The position numbers were made by a program, and so were the translations under genes. Of a stretch of 64,000 nucleotides of DNA, positions 1-9,633 are shown one piece after another. Source of the stretch: Methanosarcinaceae archaeon (GTDB lineage Archaea > Halobacteriota > Methanosarcinia > Methanosarcinales > Methanosarcinaceae). How positions within the stretch are numbered: position 1 is the stretch's first letter; every line of letters starts with the position of its first letter. Under the pieces are notes generated by a model. That model was not told where the DNA came from. It worked only from the letters and a program-made list of their open reading frames with translations, and searched no databases. The stretch is from contig JAUWQD010000008.1 in assembly GCA_030611265.1 (NCBI GenBank), forward strand, positions 1 to 64,000, in the 5' to 3' direction.

Positions 1-32
1 GCACTATATGTTTATAAAACATATACTACGAG
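1..32 (+). repeat. Partial copy of the 63-bp two-hairpin element (second hairpin)
   Basis: The window opens inside a copy of the interspersed element found whole at 26801, 40644, 46575 and 49975. Only the second hairpin is visible: TATATGTTT, a 3-nt loop, then AAACATATA, followed by the same CTACGAGAAA tail as the copy at 46575. The stem differs from other copies (AATT/AATT there, GTTT/AAAC here), yet both arms changed together. The first hairpin would lie left of the window. Confidence 0.7.
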
Positions 33-35
33 AAA

Positions 36-59
36 TACTGCGCCGACTGTGGCGCAGTA
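36..59 (-). terminator. Stem-loop downstream of the RPA operon
   Basis: A perfect GC-rich stem (ACTGCGCC, 6-nt loop, GGCGCAGT) lies 25 bp past the stop codon of the minus-strand RPA-associated gene. It is the likely end of the RPA operon transcript, although there is no clear U-tract on that strand. Confidence 0.5.
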
Positions 60-83
60 ATACTGTTCAAAATTCAAGTCTTC

Positions 84-650
84 TTACTGATATTCCTTAA
101 GTGATTCCAGAGCCTGTTTTACCATCATACGATAGTGTTCAGCATCAGGATTGTAGTGTTCAACAGCTTTTGCAGCATCGGGTCCATCACTCTTGAGCAA
201 ATTGAGGCGGTCCATTGTCTGCTTTGCTGTGTCCAGTACCCACAGATCACGGGTATTACCATCAACAATCTGGATTGATTCAGGACGCACTGATGTTAGA
301 ACATCTCCATCACCTGTTGTGTATGTGCTTGGCTTTCCAACGATTGCCACAAATGCAGGTGTTTCACATTCCACCAAGACCTGTGCAGCTTCTGGCTGAT
401 ACTGTCCTGCATATATCATAAATGAGCCGGTGGGGTCTGATACCCGTCCACGCCAATACTCTGAATCAGTACCGATATCTTCCTTCTCTGTAAGTGTTCC
501 TACGATGAACATGCGGTTCACTTTCGCACCGGTAGGCGTGAGCAAATACTGCGGAGCATACTGGTCGTCACCGTCTTTGAACGTCAGGTTAGATTCCCTG
601 AATTCCTGGGCAAAAACCCTTCTTGCAACTTCCCTGAAATATCCTGCCAT
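84..650 (-). CDS. RPA-associated OB-fold protein (COG3390)
   Basis: This 188-residue protein belongs to the archaeal RPA-associated family, an OB-fold partner encoded beside single-stranded-DNA-binding RPA and thought to act with it in replication and repair. The N-terminal part begins MAGYFREVARRVFAQEF and continues through VGTLTEKEDIG and YWRGRVSDPTGSF, typical of this family's OB fold. Its ATG directly follows the RPA stop codon (TAAATG), and the ribosome binding site GGAGGTGG lies in the end of the RPA gene, so the two are translationally coupled. Family assignment is by recognition of sequence and context. Confidence 0.85.
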   Translation of the reverse strand: MAGYFREVARRVFAQEFRESNLTFKDGDDQYAPQYLLTPTGAKVNRMFIVGTLTEKEDIGTDSEYWRGRVSDPTGSFMIYAGQYQPEAAQVLVECETPAFVAIVGKPSTYTTGDGDVLTSVRPESIQIVDGNTRDLWVLDTAKQTMDRLNLLKSDGPDAAKAVEHYNPDAEHYRMMVKQALESLKEYQ

Positions 651-1904
651 TTATGCCACCTCCACCTGTGCAAGCAGATCATCAAGCAATGCAGCATCCA
701 CCTGTGATTCCTGTTCAATTGAATCCACCAGTATATACCGATCCATCCTTGGTCCTGTGACAGTATAATACTTGCCGATCAGTTTAGCCTTGAACATATC
801 CAAAACTACCGCCTGATCAAGGGCATCAGCAGCCATAGCAATTGCATCATCAAGTGTTGCCCCACCCGTGTTTTCAGTTCGTTCGCGATTTAGAAGAGCC
901 TCTTGAGTGCTGACCCCATCATCCAAAACCGCTTTTATCCGTAGATCATATACACCATCTACTTTGCCATGCTCAGTGCATGCACCTTTTGTCAATGACC
1001 TGTTACATTCAGGACAGCGCTTTATAAGTCCTGAACCGGACTGAATGTCCACCAATACACCGGTAAAAGTAACATTTGATGTCCCCACCTCTATATCCTC
1101 ATCAATCTCCTCTATTGAACTGTTTTTGTTGAGATCAATGTTGATCCGACCGTTCCATTCCTTTGAAACCACATTACTAATCAAATAACATTTACCTTCT
1201 TCAACATCGGGCAGCTCTGCGCCCACCCATTTTGTAAATTTGATAGTTCCAGTCTCATCCCCGATCAAACCAACCTGTGAGATCGATTCATGTTCATTAT
1301 CCCATAATTGAACGATCTTACCTTTGACTGTGACCCATTTTCCGTCTTCGGAAATATCAGCTGTGTTTACCTGTGGTGACTCGGACCCAAGAGCCGATTG
1401 AACGGCATCTATATCCTCATCAATTTCTTCTATTGAACTGATCTTATTAAAATCGAGGTTTATCCGGCCATTCCATTCCTTTGAAACCACCTTATTTATC
1501 AAATAACACTTGCCTTCTTCAACATCAGGTAACTCTGCACCCATCCATTTTGTGAATTTGATAGTTCCAGTCTCATCCCCGATCAAACCGACCTGTGAGA
1601 TCGATTCATGATCATTGTCCCATATCTGTGTGACCTTGACCCTAACACTAACCCATTTTCCGTCTTCGATGATGTCTGCGACATTTACAAGCGGTGATTC
1701 ACCATAATCCTGACTTGTATAGAAGTCACTTCTGGCAATGTCATTTTCTTTCAAAAAGTAGTTAACAACACTTCTCTTGGCTTCATCCATCGGGACCTTG
1801 AATTTGTTGACAAGTTTGTCCAATCTCTCTTCAATATCCTCAACAGGGATCTCTGTACCAAGTTCTAAAAATCTGTCTTTTATGCTAATAGCTGTTTCTT
1901 TCAT
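651..1904 (-). CDS. Replication protein A (ssDNA-binding), with two near-identical OB folds and a zinc finger
   Basis: RPA homologue of 417 residues that coats single-stranded DNA. I place the start at the ATG at 1904, which has TTGAGGAA six bases upstream; an upstream in-frame ATG at 1985 would add 27 residues that do not look like RPA and would overlap the TATA box. An N-terminal helical region (about 1-65) is followed by OB fold 1 (about 72-172), OB fold 2 (about 184-280) and a C-terminal OB region with a Cys-rich zinc site (RCPECN, then C-x2-H) near residues 305-325. OB1 and OB2 share long identical stretches such as HESISQVGLIGDETGTIKF, at the DNA level too, so they arose by a recent internal duplication. 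The COG3390 partner follows immediately. Confidence 0.92.
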   Translation of the reverse strand: MKETAISIKDRFLELGTEIPVEDIEERLDKLVNKFKVPMDEAKRSVVNYFLKENDIARSDFYTSQDYGESPLVNVADIIEDGKWVSVRVKVTQIWDNDHESISQVGLIGDETGTIKFTKWMGAELPDVEEGKCYLINKVVSKEWNGRINLDFNKISSIEEIDEDIDAVQSALGSESPQVNTADISEDGKWVTVKGKIVQLWDNEHESISQVGLIGDETGTIKFTKWVGAELPDVEEGKCYLISNVVSKEWNGRINIDLNKNSSIEEIDEDIEVGTSNVTFTGVLVDIQSGSGLIKRCPECNRSLTKGACTEHGKVDGVYDLRIKAVLDDGVSTQEALLNRERTENTGGATLDDAIAMAADALDQAVVLDMFKAKLIGKYYTVTGPRMDRYILVDSIEQESQVDAALLDDLLAQVEVA

Positions 1905-1941
1905 TTTATTCCTCAAGCCTCTTGTTTGTGTTTTGTTTGAG

Positions 1942-1980
1942 AGGCAAACATCAATACGCACTATTTGTATATATAGATGA
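1942..1980 (-). promoter_or_regulatory. Probable TATA box of the RPA operon
   Basis: On the minus strand, CTATATATACAAATA lies about 65 bases upstream of the chosen RPA start. This is a good archaeal TATA element and predicts a short leader. It supports the downstream start at 1904. Confidence 0.5.
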
Positions 1981-2046
1981 GCCAAGCGGGGTGAAAGTAT
2001 TCAACTCGACAATCATCCATCATTTTCAAATTGCCATACCGGTCTA

Positions 2047-2093
2047 CCCACCTGCTTACCCACCTGCTTATCCGCCTGTTTATCCACTCATTT
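2047..2093. repeat. 12-bp tandem repeat at the antiporter 3' end
   Basis: Four consecutive 12-bp units, two perfect (CCCACCTGCTTA) and two decayed (TCCGCCTGTTTA, TCCACTCATTT), run into the last codon of the antiporter gene. It looks like a small minisatellite; no function is evident. Confidence 0.7.
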
Positions 2094-3923
2094 CAAGAGA
2101 ATATCCGAAACCACCTTTGCAGCATCTCCTTCCCCGATCACAGTGACCATATCATCAAACTCCAAAACCAGATTTCCGTGCGCGATGATCGATTGATCGC
2201 CTCTTCGGACCATCATCAGCAGACTCTTTTCAGGAAATGACAGTTCTTTAATGGCTTTTCCGACGACCTTTGGATTTGTAACCTTTACCTCCAAAATATC
2301 GCCTTCATCCCCTACTTCACACATAGAAAACATATTAGGTCTGCCCACCATATTGTCAAGAACCAATGCTGTAGTCATTGCAGGACTCATGGAGCGTATC
2401 TCCAGATCCCAGAATGCATGCATATTATCAATATTGTTCACCCTTGCAACCAGCTGTTCTTCCTTGAACCCGAACTTGCTCTTTGCGATCTGGCACACAA
2501 GGAGATTCGTATTATCCTGATCCGTAGTGGTCACGAGATACTTCGCATTTTCAATTCCTGCCTTTTTCAAGACATTGATATCACCTGCATCACCGTGCAC
2601 AGCCCGGATTCCCAGTTTCAACAACTTCTGGCAATTCTCATCCGATGTATCCACAACAACAACATTCTCACCGCGCTTCTCAAAACGTTCGGCCAATATT
2701 CGACCTACTTCGCCGCCTCCGACTATGATAATTTCCATGGGTATCACTCCTAATAAATTTGCAACATACTTTGAAAGGGTACCAGTCATAACTACCGTAA
2801 TGATCACTGTAAGGAATACGAGTCCAACAAGCATCTGCCCACCAGCGATTTCCAATAGATCGAGCTTGAGCGCGAAATACGTTGCAACCGATGCAGGAAC
2901 TACGCCCCTTGGGCCAATAAATGAAATAAAGAGTTTTTCCTCCGTACGAAGACGTGCACCCTTTGCTGAAACAAACACTGCGATCGGTCGAACCAGAACA
3001 ACTAGCAAAAGCACGACTGCGACTCCGCCGAGACCGATCTGTGCAATGTCATCAAACTTCAACATTGCTGCAAGAAGGATGAAGATCAGAGACAGCATCA
3101 TAAATACAAGATCTGACTTGAACTCCTTTATCGCTCGCTTGTATGGAGTCTTGGATGTGCCCATAATAATACCAAATAGTGCAACCGCCAGTATTCCTGA
3201 TTCATTTCCAAATGACTCCGATACAATATAGGTCGCAAGGACCAGTGCAAGTGTGATCAATCGGGCTGTTTGTTCTGTGAGCACAGGACCTTTTGTTAGG
3301 AATCTATCCAATGCCACACCACTGATCGCACCCATCAAAATACCGATGAATAAACGATATACGATAAATCCAATCGCTTCCATACCGGATAACTGCGACA
3401 CGATCCACTCAAACACCATTGCCGCCAATATTACACTTGCCGCATCATTTAGCACACCTTCAAGTTCCAACACCTTGCTCACTTTGTGATTTACACGCAA
3501 ACCCCTTACAATAGGAGTGATCACAGTTGGACCGGTCGCTGTAACCAGTGCCCCGAAAAGTGCTGCAAGTTCAAAATTTACTCCAAGAAACAGATAAGTG
3601 AGCAGCGTAGCACCAATAAAAGTGATCAATACTCCAATTGTCGTCAGTTTCAATACACTTTTTTGTATGGTTCTTATGTGTCTGAAATCAATGTGCAATC
3701 CACCGTCAAAAACAATAATCGCAACAGAAAATGAGACTATCGCAGTCAAACCATCCCCGAACACCGACGGGTCAAGAAGGTTGAACATCTCCGGCCCTAT
3801 AAGCACCCCTTCAATTAAAAGAAATACAATAACAGGAATCTTAAAATGAATACTAAGAGACCGTGCCAAAAGCCCCAGTATTAGCACAGACACGACCATT
3901 TGTAATAGATATATCGAATCCAC
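2088..3923 (-). CDS. Na+(K+)/H+ antiporter (CPA family) with C-terminal RCK/TrkA domains
   Basis: Integral membrane antiporter of 611 residues. About 12 hydrophobic segments fill residues 1-390. ATGPTVITP and the acidic EGVLNDAASV are the CPA1/NhaP-type ion-binding segments. The cytosolic part begins near residue 395 with EIIIVGGGEVGRILAERF, a Rossmann TrkA-N domain, followed by a TrkA-C domain to the end. RCK domains usually bind nucleotides and gate transport. A GTG at 3923 sits six bases after GGGGA and is preferred over a TTG two codons upstream. A TATA-like CTTATAAG lies about 50 bp upstream. Ion specificity (Na+ or K+) cannot be read from sequence. Confidence 0.88.
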   Translation of the reverse strand: MDSIYLLQMVVSVLILGLLARSLSIHFKIPVIVFLLIEGVLIGPEMFNLLDPSVFGDGLTAIVSFSVAIIVFDGGLHIDFRHIRTIQKSVLKLTTIGVLITFIGATLLTYLFLGVNFELAALFGALVTATGPTVITPIVRGLRVNHKVSKVLELEGVLNDAASVILAAMVFEWIVSQLSGMEAIGFIVYRLFIGILMGAISGVALDRFLTKGPVLTEQTARLITLALVLATYIVSESFGNESGILAVALFGIIMGTSKTPYKRAIKEFKSDLVFMMLSLIFILLAAMLKFDDIAQIGLGGVAVVLLLVVLVRPIAVFVSAKGARLRTEEKLFISFIGPRGVVPASVATYFALKLDLLEIAGGQMLVGLVFLTVIITVVMTGTLSKYVANLLGVIPMEIIIVGGGEVGRILAERFEKRGENVVVVDTSDENCQKLLKLGIRAVHGDAGDINVLKKAGIENAKYLVTTTDQDNTNLLVCQIAKSKFGFKEEQLVARVNNIDNMHAFWDLEIRSMSPAMTTALVLDNMVGRPNMFSMCEVGDEGDILEVKVTNPKVVGKAIKELSFPEKSLLMMVRRGDQSIIAHGNLVLEFDDMVTVIGEGDAAKVVSDILLK

Positions 3924-4060
3924 GATCAATCCCCGTTTTATGTATGTGTCATACGAACTTTTGCACTGGTTTAAAACTTATAAGGCTACCACATATCAAT
4001 GTTGGTGTAAGTATAAAATCGTATGCAACATAATTTAAATATTTAGCGAATTTCTACCAA

Positions 4061-4094
4061 CGAAAAAATTCTCACTCACGGTCAGATTGACACG
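4061..4094 (+). repeat. Decayed first hairpin of the two-hairpin element
   Basis: CGAAAAAATTCTC ... TCAGATTGACACG resembles hairpin 1 of the 63-bp element, but its stem no longer pairs well and the second hairpin is absent. It lies beside a broken transposase gene, in a stretch with no functional gene (3930-4609). Confidence 0.35.
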
Positions 4095-4106
4095 GACGTT
4101 GCAGTT

Positions 4107-4460
4107 TCAAAATCCATCTGCAAAGAACACGTATGTTAAAAAACCGCAGAGCATGCAAATAACGCAGAGTTGTAAATCGGTATGCAATACGCCTATAAAA
4201 CTTTGCTCCTTTGTTACGGTTTCAACAAAGTTCAGTTCATCAGATATGGAGAGTAAGGCTGCTGTTTTTCCATATTGGAAGGATTTTAGCTTGATGTGTG
4301 GCAATTCGGCCACTTTTTCTTTTAGTTCTACGATTTTTTTGCAGTTTCAAGGTACTTTTGCCATACTTGTTTTGGTTTGCCATCAACTCTTGCCATTTCA
4401 ACGGCATACCAATAGATATGACCTTTGATCGTCTTCTTTTTCAATGATACCAGTTTATGG
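4107..4460 (-). pseudogene. IS1634-like transposase, N-terminal remnant, frameshifted
   Basis: Reading the minus strand gives KKTIKGHIYWYAVEMARVDG and then KPKQVWQKYLETAKK in one frame. After a shift within the run of A's it continues as IVELKEKVAELPHIKLKSF and QYGKTAALLSISDELNFVE. This pattern (Tyr-rich start, 'YG..AALL.I.DEL..VE') matches the N-terminus of IS1634/IS4-type DDE transposases. The catalytic DDE part is missing and the sequence turns into unrelated DNA after about residue 100. It is a dead fragment. Confidence 0.65.
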
Positions 4461-4609
4461 TCAGGCTTACACCTTTGTATAAATATTACTCTAAAAATCA
4501 CATTTATAGGGGCAATATTCGAATTTAAAAAGTTAGGCTATACACTTTTAAATTCAAAGGTAAGCCTACTGCTTTCGATTTTTAGTAGAAAACAAGGGGA
4601 ATTTTACGT

Positions 4610-5734
4610 TTATTCGAATGGCAAGTTTAAGTTCGCATCCTTGATCGTTTTTATACCTTTGACCAACAGAATGTTATCAGAATCGATCAAACCTTTATTC
4701 ATCATGTGTTCCAACTGAGCATCAATAAGATTTTGGGGAATATTGAGTGTGTATGCAAAAATTTTGTTCTTATTGATACCAACATACATACAAGCAAGTA
4801 TTCGAATCTGTAGTTCTTCATTTTGGTTTAGCGCTATTTGCAGTACATTAACAGTTGATTTTTCAGCAGGTTCGATATAAATTGATATATCATCTTTTGT
4901 AGAAACGCTAAGAAGCACTGCACCCAATTTCCGTTCCTCAATAACAAGACTTTTAACATCCGCGATTGGAATGAATCGCCATAATGCATCAATTGCAACT
5001 CGTCCGACAAGGATTGAATCTTCATATACCCAACGTACTTTAACCATCCGTGCTGTCGACTTGATCATATCAACTTTATTCCATAACCTTGCGGTATTCT
5101 CAAATGCTTTATCGATATCCATACCCAGGTTTCCTTCACCTTTTCCTTTCAATTGCTCGACATATTCCAGACCGATCGGTGTAGGTGATGCATAATCATC
5201 AACTAATTTCCGTTTCTTCAGAACCATAAAAGCATGCTTTAACAGTACCCTATTTCGATCGAATATCGGAAACAGTATATCAGCATCATTTATTCCTGTT
5301 GCAAGCAGGCACAACAGACGTGTCTCATCCGGTTCAAGTTTTCCGAATGCGGTATCCACCGTAAAGCCAAGCAATGTGACCAGATAGTTTTTTATCTTTC
5401 GAACATTTTCCACTCTCCCTGCCAATATTATGGTGGATGTGATGTCCCCGGTACCAAACATTGACCCTTTTTTATAATCGATGACTAAATGGTTCGAATA
5501 TTTTGAGGATTTGAGGATTTGGTTGCGAACTAAACCGGTGAGGTTACGACCAATCATTTCAATTGATTTAAATGGTATTATCTCAAAACAATTTTCTGAA
5601 GGTAACCACACGTTAGTATCGGTGATCTGGATCGTTCCACGCATCCATTTTATACCAGTGAGACTTTGCCTGGTAAGTAGTTGGGGTACACTGATTACAT
5701 AGGTCATCTCTACTTCTAGTTTCACATCGTGCAA
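4610..5734 (-). CDS. CheF-like archaeal taxis adaptor (tentative)
   Basis: Soluble 374-residue protein without signal peptide or membrane segments. Its layout resembles CheF (COG2469), the archaeal adaptor between Che proteins and the archaellum: a beta-rich N-terminal module (WMRGTIQITDTNVWL ... IPFKSIEMIG) and winged-helix-like segments near residues 130-200 and at the C-terminus (TRLLCLLATGINDADILF; RILACMYVGINKNKI). The start is a TTG at 5734 preceded by GAGAGG at 8 bases. No che or archaellum genes are in the window; neighbours are surface proteins transcribed in the same direction. Another wHTH/PH-like archaeal family is possible, so the name is a hypothesis. Confidence 0.45.
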   Translation of the reverse strand: MHDVKLEVEMTYVISVPQLLTRQSLTGIKWMRGTIQITDTNVWLPSENCFEIIPFKSIEMIGRNLTGLVRNQILKSSKYSNHLVIDYKKGSMFGTGDITSTIILAGRVENVRKIKNYLVTLLGFTVDTAFGKLEPDETRLLCLLATGINDADILFPIFDRNRVLLKHAFMVLKKRKLVDDYASPTPIGLEYVEQLKGKGEGNLGMDIDKAFENTARLWNKVDMIKSTARMVKVRWVYEDSILVGRVAIDALWRFIPIADVKSLVIEERKLGAVLLSVSTKDDISIYIEPAEKSTVNVLQIALNQNEELQIRILACMYVGINKNKIFAYTLNIPQNLIDAQLEHMMNKGLIDSDNILLVKGIKTIKDANLNLPFE

Positions 5735-5822
5735 AACATCTACCTCTCACTTTTTATTCTTTCATCATTAATTCGGGTACAATCCCGTTTTAACATTCCG
5801 AGACCTGTGACGTTCCATCAGC

Positions 5823-7670
5823 TCATTTAAGTTCCACATAATAAACAATCCTATCATCAACTCCCTTATACGATCCGAAATTCGCTGGCACAATAAACTC
5901 ATAATCGTGTGCAGAACTGATGAACGCGGAGGTTGCACCTTTATTGATCCCGGTGATAAATACAATATCTTCGTTGTCTGCAGTATCATATTCATTATTT
6001 CCCGTATCATCGCTCGAATCCCACAGTATACCTGTAATAAAATCAGAAGAAGCGATGGCACCCTGATTATTCCGGTCAGTACTATTGACAAGAGGGACAT
6101 TTTCTACCGTATGCCCATAGATCGTAAATGTTGCTGTGGCTAATGCATATGTTCCGTCTGAACTGAATGCATCTGAAATGTTCACACCGGGCTGCATGTA
6201 CCAATTTTGACTTAGGTCAAAAAAATCGGTGGTTGCTGCACTGCCATCTATTTTTTTGCCAATGCCCCTGAGGGCTGACCAGTTTATGATGGAATCAATG
6301 TCTGTCATATACACATTTCCCTCGTTACCATTCCACGGCCAGACATTCAGGTCATAAGTGTCATCAGATAGTTCAATGTTTCCACTTACATTTCCATATA
6401 GGTTTCTCCACAGTGTGTAATTTATATGAATATTGGATAATCTAAGGCTCCCCTGACTATCTGCTGAAAAGTTCAATTCAATCGTTACGTTGTTTGAATT
6501 TTCATTGTAAGTATAATTTACACCAATTGCATTGACATCTGCTCGCGGGATCAGTGCATTCAAGGCATCTGTTAGCCCGGCATTTGAGTTATCCAATGTG
6601 ACTGTGCCGTTTGATGAACTGAAATTTATGGGCCCCCATTCAATGCCCCCGTTAGAACCTACATCCAGGTTAAGATATGTTAGTGTATCTGAAGTGTTTA
6701 TGTCAAATTTCATGTCTATAATATTTGCACTGCGGGGAACCTCTATTACAATTGTGCCGTTCGAACCTCCGCCTTCAGGAAACGTGATAGTTTGCTCTGT
6801 TGCATCGCTCGTTGTGCTTTTAAATGTGGTAATCTCATAGACCGATGCAGGGTCATCATAGAACCATACAGTAGATCCATTTCTTGTCCAATCTGTAATA
6901 ATTCTGGTAGACCCATCGTCATATCTCACAATAATTTCCCCAATTGTCCTATCTTCCGGCACAACAGCTGTTAGTCGATACCACGTACCATCTAATTTAT
7001 TGTTAAGATTTACAATTACACTGTCATTGAAATTATGTTGTGTGATGAAAGCATCGGGTGTGTCCCGGGTGATGTTGTATTGATCTAACACTGTTTTTAT
7101 GGTATCATTGCTGAGGAGTCGGTCAATATCATCAAGTTCAAATTCAATCTGTGAACAATTGTCACTGATATCGACCTCCATTTTGTTTTTGATCATTTGT
7201 AATGGTTGATCGGACATTTCATTATTTTTCATGTGTCCAAGTGGTTTGGTGTTTCTCCCATTGATGATGTTGACATGTGAAACGTTTATTTTATTTAGAT
7301 TGTCGGGGATTGGTGAAAGTGGATCTTGATTTTTAATGATGACATTTTTCTTTATGGGATCATAGGCTACAATGATCTGGTCACTCGTTTCGTTATTTGA
7401 CAATACCTTCTCAAATCGCCTCCTTGAACTATTCGATGCAGTCTTATTGTCAATTTGCAGTATATCGGTAGTAATTGGCACTGTTTCATTGGTTGAATTG
7501 ATGCCATCTACAGTTTCATTAAATCCTTGTTGTGATGCTGATAAATTCACCACTGGCATACCAATTGTTGAGTTACTCAATGTAGTGGATGCCTGAGCGC
7601 TGCTATCGTAAAATACAAATTGCAATATCATGAACATACAGAAAAATATGGTAACATGTTTTTTTGGCAT
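5823..7670 (-). CDS. Secreted surface protein sharing a C-terminal domain with the 227-aa protein at 9634
   Basis: 615-residue exported protein. The N-terminus has a basic start and a hydrophobic signal segment (VTIFFCMFMILQFVF) followed by an Ala-Ser-rich cleavage region. The body is rich in Asn, Ser, Thr and Asp with many N-x-S/T sequons, as in glycosylated archaeal S-layer-associated proteins. The last ~195 residues match the small protein at 9634: WRNLYGNVSGNIEL here, WAGFYGNVTGNISL there, then conserved Trp residues, a beta-rich stretch, 'HDYEFIVPANFG' and the ending YYVELK. No transmembrane anchor or PGF-CTERM is seen. Function unknown; an envelope or adhesion role is inferred. Confidence 0.75.
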   Translation of the reverse strand: MPKKHVTIFFCMFMILQFVFYDSSAQASTTLSNSTIGMPVVNLSASQQGFNETVDGINSTNETVPITTDILQIDNKTASNSSRRRFEKVLSNNETSDQIIVAYDPIKKNVIIKNQDPLSPIPDNLNKINVSHVNIINGRNTKPLGHMKNNEMSDQPLQMIKNKMEVDISDNCSQIEFELDDIDRLLSNDTIKTVLDQYNITRDTPDAFITQHNFNDSVIVNLNNKLDGTWYRLTAVVPEDRTIGEIIVRYDDGSTRIITDWTRNGSTVWFYDDPASVYEITTFKSTTSDATEQTITFPEGGGSNGTIVIEVPRSANIIDMKFDINTSDTLTYLNLDVGSNGGIEWGPINFSSSNGTVTLDNSNAGLTDALNALIPRADVNAIGVNYTYNENSNNVTIELNFSADSQGSLRLSNIHINYTLWRNLYGNVSGNIELSDDTYDLNVWPWNGNEGNVYMTDIDSIINWSALRGIGKKIDGSAATTDFFDLSQNWYMQPGVNISDAFSSDGTYALATATFTIYGHTVENVPLVNSTDRNNQGAIASSDFITGILWDSSDDTGNNEYDTADNEDIVFITGINKGATSAFISSAHDYEFIVPANFGSYKGVDDRIVYYVELK

Positions 7671-7823
7671 AGCAGTGCATCCTACATATATTTGTTAATT
7701 TAACATAAGCGGCATCGTCCAAATTTCCAGTGATTCCTAATACGCATACATTTACATCATGCAGAGTTGAATCACCGGATCTTGGTATTATGCCTACGAA
7801 AACTTATTTTCCACATACATGCA

Positions 7824-9554
7824 TCATTTCTTGTTCATGTGTTCCATGGACGCCGGACTTTTCGATGGAGTTGCTCTTATCCGTTCCCAGAGTGCATATT
7901 TTTTTACGAGTCCGATTGCAAATATCATAACTGTTAATACAACTACAGCGCCTGCAACCGGACCCTTCTTTCCTTCAATACCAAGAGGATAGGTACCCTC
8001 GAGTACTTTTATCATGACATTGTCACGTTTCCCATAATTTATGTGGACCAATGCATCTCGATTTTGTTCAAGATTCGTGTTGGATAATGTAGTGATAAAA
8101 ATGGCAACTGCCTCCCCGCCTACATCGATCAGTTCTGGCACATCCATGATCAATACTTTTTTCTCACCATAGATTGTCAGATCGATTCTTGTTTTTACGT
8201 ATACCGGCACATCACCAATATTTTGTATTAATACCTTGAGTTTATGTTCTTCAATATCATACACCACTTTCTTGACCACTATTGCGGATGTGTCAACTTC
8301 CTTGATTAAACCAATATCCATATTTTTTCTGAAAGCATGATCAAGTGATTTTGGAGCTTCTCCAAAATGTGTGGTAATTTCCATGCTAAGGGTCCGTGAG
8401 TCCGAAACATATTCATTCAGGTCGACCGGATAGGCAATTGGAATGGATCCACCGGATTCAACGAACACTACATCCTCATCACCGATTGTTGCAACATGTT
8501 CTTCGTCAGCGTATATGGCAATACTCGATTTAAGATATGTATCGACATCTGCTTTGTTTTCATATATCACTTCTAAGTCATTGGAAGCAATGTTATAGTT
8601 CACCGGCAGGATGTCAAGATCAAGTTCATTTTTTGGAATTTGGAATATGTCCAAAGCCGCAACACCGCCTGCGTTTCCAGCCCCTGCATTTCCCTGGGCG
8701 AATTTGATAAATATGAACATGCCGGTAGCATCTTTGAGCCTTTTGGCAGAACCTGTCAGTTCATTGCCAATAAGCACGCCTGTTGAAACATTGTTATCTT
8801 TCACGTACCGGATCACCTGGGGGGGAACATCATTTTCACCAATGAATATTACAGGTTCATCCCCTGCCATCAGGCTGCTTTCAATGGAATCCCCGTTTGT
8901 GAGCAAAACCTGTTTGGTAGGCTCGATCTGCATGTATTTTTCTACAATTGCAAGATTGTCGTCAAATTTGCTTCCGGTATTGATCACATCGGGCGTAAAT
9001 TCTTCGAGTTTTTGTCTAACTTCATAGTCAAGATGGCCATACAGGGTAAGATTTTCTGTGCCTGTGGTCTTTAAAAATGAATATATCCTGTTTATGTTCT
9101 CTTTATCTGCAAACAGGACAAATGATCTGCTCTTTATTGCATATGGTGCAACGGATACTGCATTATATCCATATGAACCATCAATGATAATAAAATTGGA
9201 TACCTCCGACATCCCTGCCAGTTCGAGGTTCGTGTCCGTCAGGTCTGTTGACTTGAGTACTGTTACTGTGTACCCATTCACTTCAAGCCTGTTCTTATAG
9301 TACATGGCATATGGAACGCGATCTGATTCTATCAGGTACACATCTGTCAGACGATTGTTCAACAGCGGTATGATGCCGGTACTGTATTCCTCACTCAAGA
9401 TGAACTTAGAAGGAACTTCACTAAGTTCAGCATACAGTATCCCTGAATACACATCCTGCCAGTTGGCAGAATTAATTATTACCTGATCCACCACTTCCGC
9501 TGATGATGTATTGACACTCAATATTAATAAAAAAATAATCAAGATCGTCCTCAT
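7824..9554 (-). CDS. Membrane-anchored extracellular protein with CARDB-like domain
   Basis: 576 residues with an N-terminal signal (TILIIFLLILSVNTSSAEV) and one C-terminal transmembrane helix (VAGAVVVLTVMIFAIGLV) followed by a short basic cytoplasmic tail, so most of the chain is outside. Residues about 90-300 resemble putative cell-wall-binding repeats (alternating beta-alpha segments such as FIIIDGSYGYNAVSVAPYA). Residues about 410-510 resemble a CARDB/Ig-like module (HKLKVLIQNIGDVPVYVKT). It lies between two secreted proteins in the same orientation. I infer a scaffold or anchor role; no enzyme motif was found. Confidence 0.7.
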   Translation of the reverse strand: MRTILIIFLLILSVNTSSAEVVDQVIINSANWQDVYSGILYAELSEVPSKFILSEEYSTGIIPLLNNRLTDVYLIESDRVPYAMYYKNRLEVNGYTVTVLKSTDLTDTNLELAGMSEVSNFIIIDGSYGYNAVSVAPYAIKSRSFVLFADKENINRIYSFLKTTGTENLTLYGHLDYEVRQKLEEFTPDVINTGSKFDDNLAIVEKYMQIEPTKQVLLTNGDSIESSLMAGDEPVIFIGENDVPPQVIRYVKDNNVSTGVLIGNELTGSAKRLKDATGMFIFIKFAQGNAGAGNAGGVAALDIFQIPKNELDLDILPVNYNIASNDLEVIYENKADVDTYLKSSIAIYADEEHVATIGDEDVVFVESGGSIPIAYPVDLNEYVSDSRTLSMEITTHFGEAPKSLDHAFRKNMDIGLIKEVDTSAIVVKKVVYDIEEHKLKVLIQNIGDVPVYVKTRIDLTIYGEKKVLIMDVPELIDVGGEAVAIFITTLSNTNLEQNRDALVHINYGKRDNVMIKVLEGTYPLGIEGKKGPVAGAVVVLTVMIFAIGLVKKYALWERIRATPSKSPASMEHMNKK

Positions 9555-9587
9555 GATCGTGAACCCCTTATAAAATCGTTAATAAAT

Positions 9588-9611
9588 AAAAAATGGGAGT
9601 GTTCAACTCCC
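9588..9611 (-). terminator. Hairpin with U-tract after the 227-aa surface protein
   Basis: On the minus strand GGGAGT, a 5-nt loop and ACTCCC are followed by ATTTTTTATTTATT, 22 bp beyond the stop of the gene ending at 9634. It is a good intrinsic-type terminator and suggests that this small protein gene can be transcribed separately from the 576-residue gene. Confidence 0.65.
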
Positions 9612-9633
9612 GCTATTCATTCTACAGTTTCCT

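Noticed and set aside
4107-4428. Plus-strand proteins in the 4.1-4.4 kb region
   Set aside because: The minus strand here is a recognisable transposase remnant; the plus-strand frames are its shadow.
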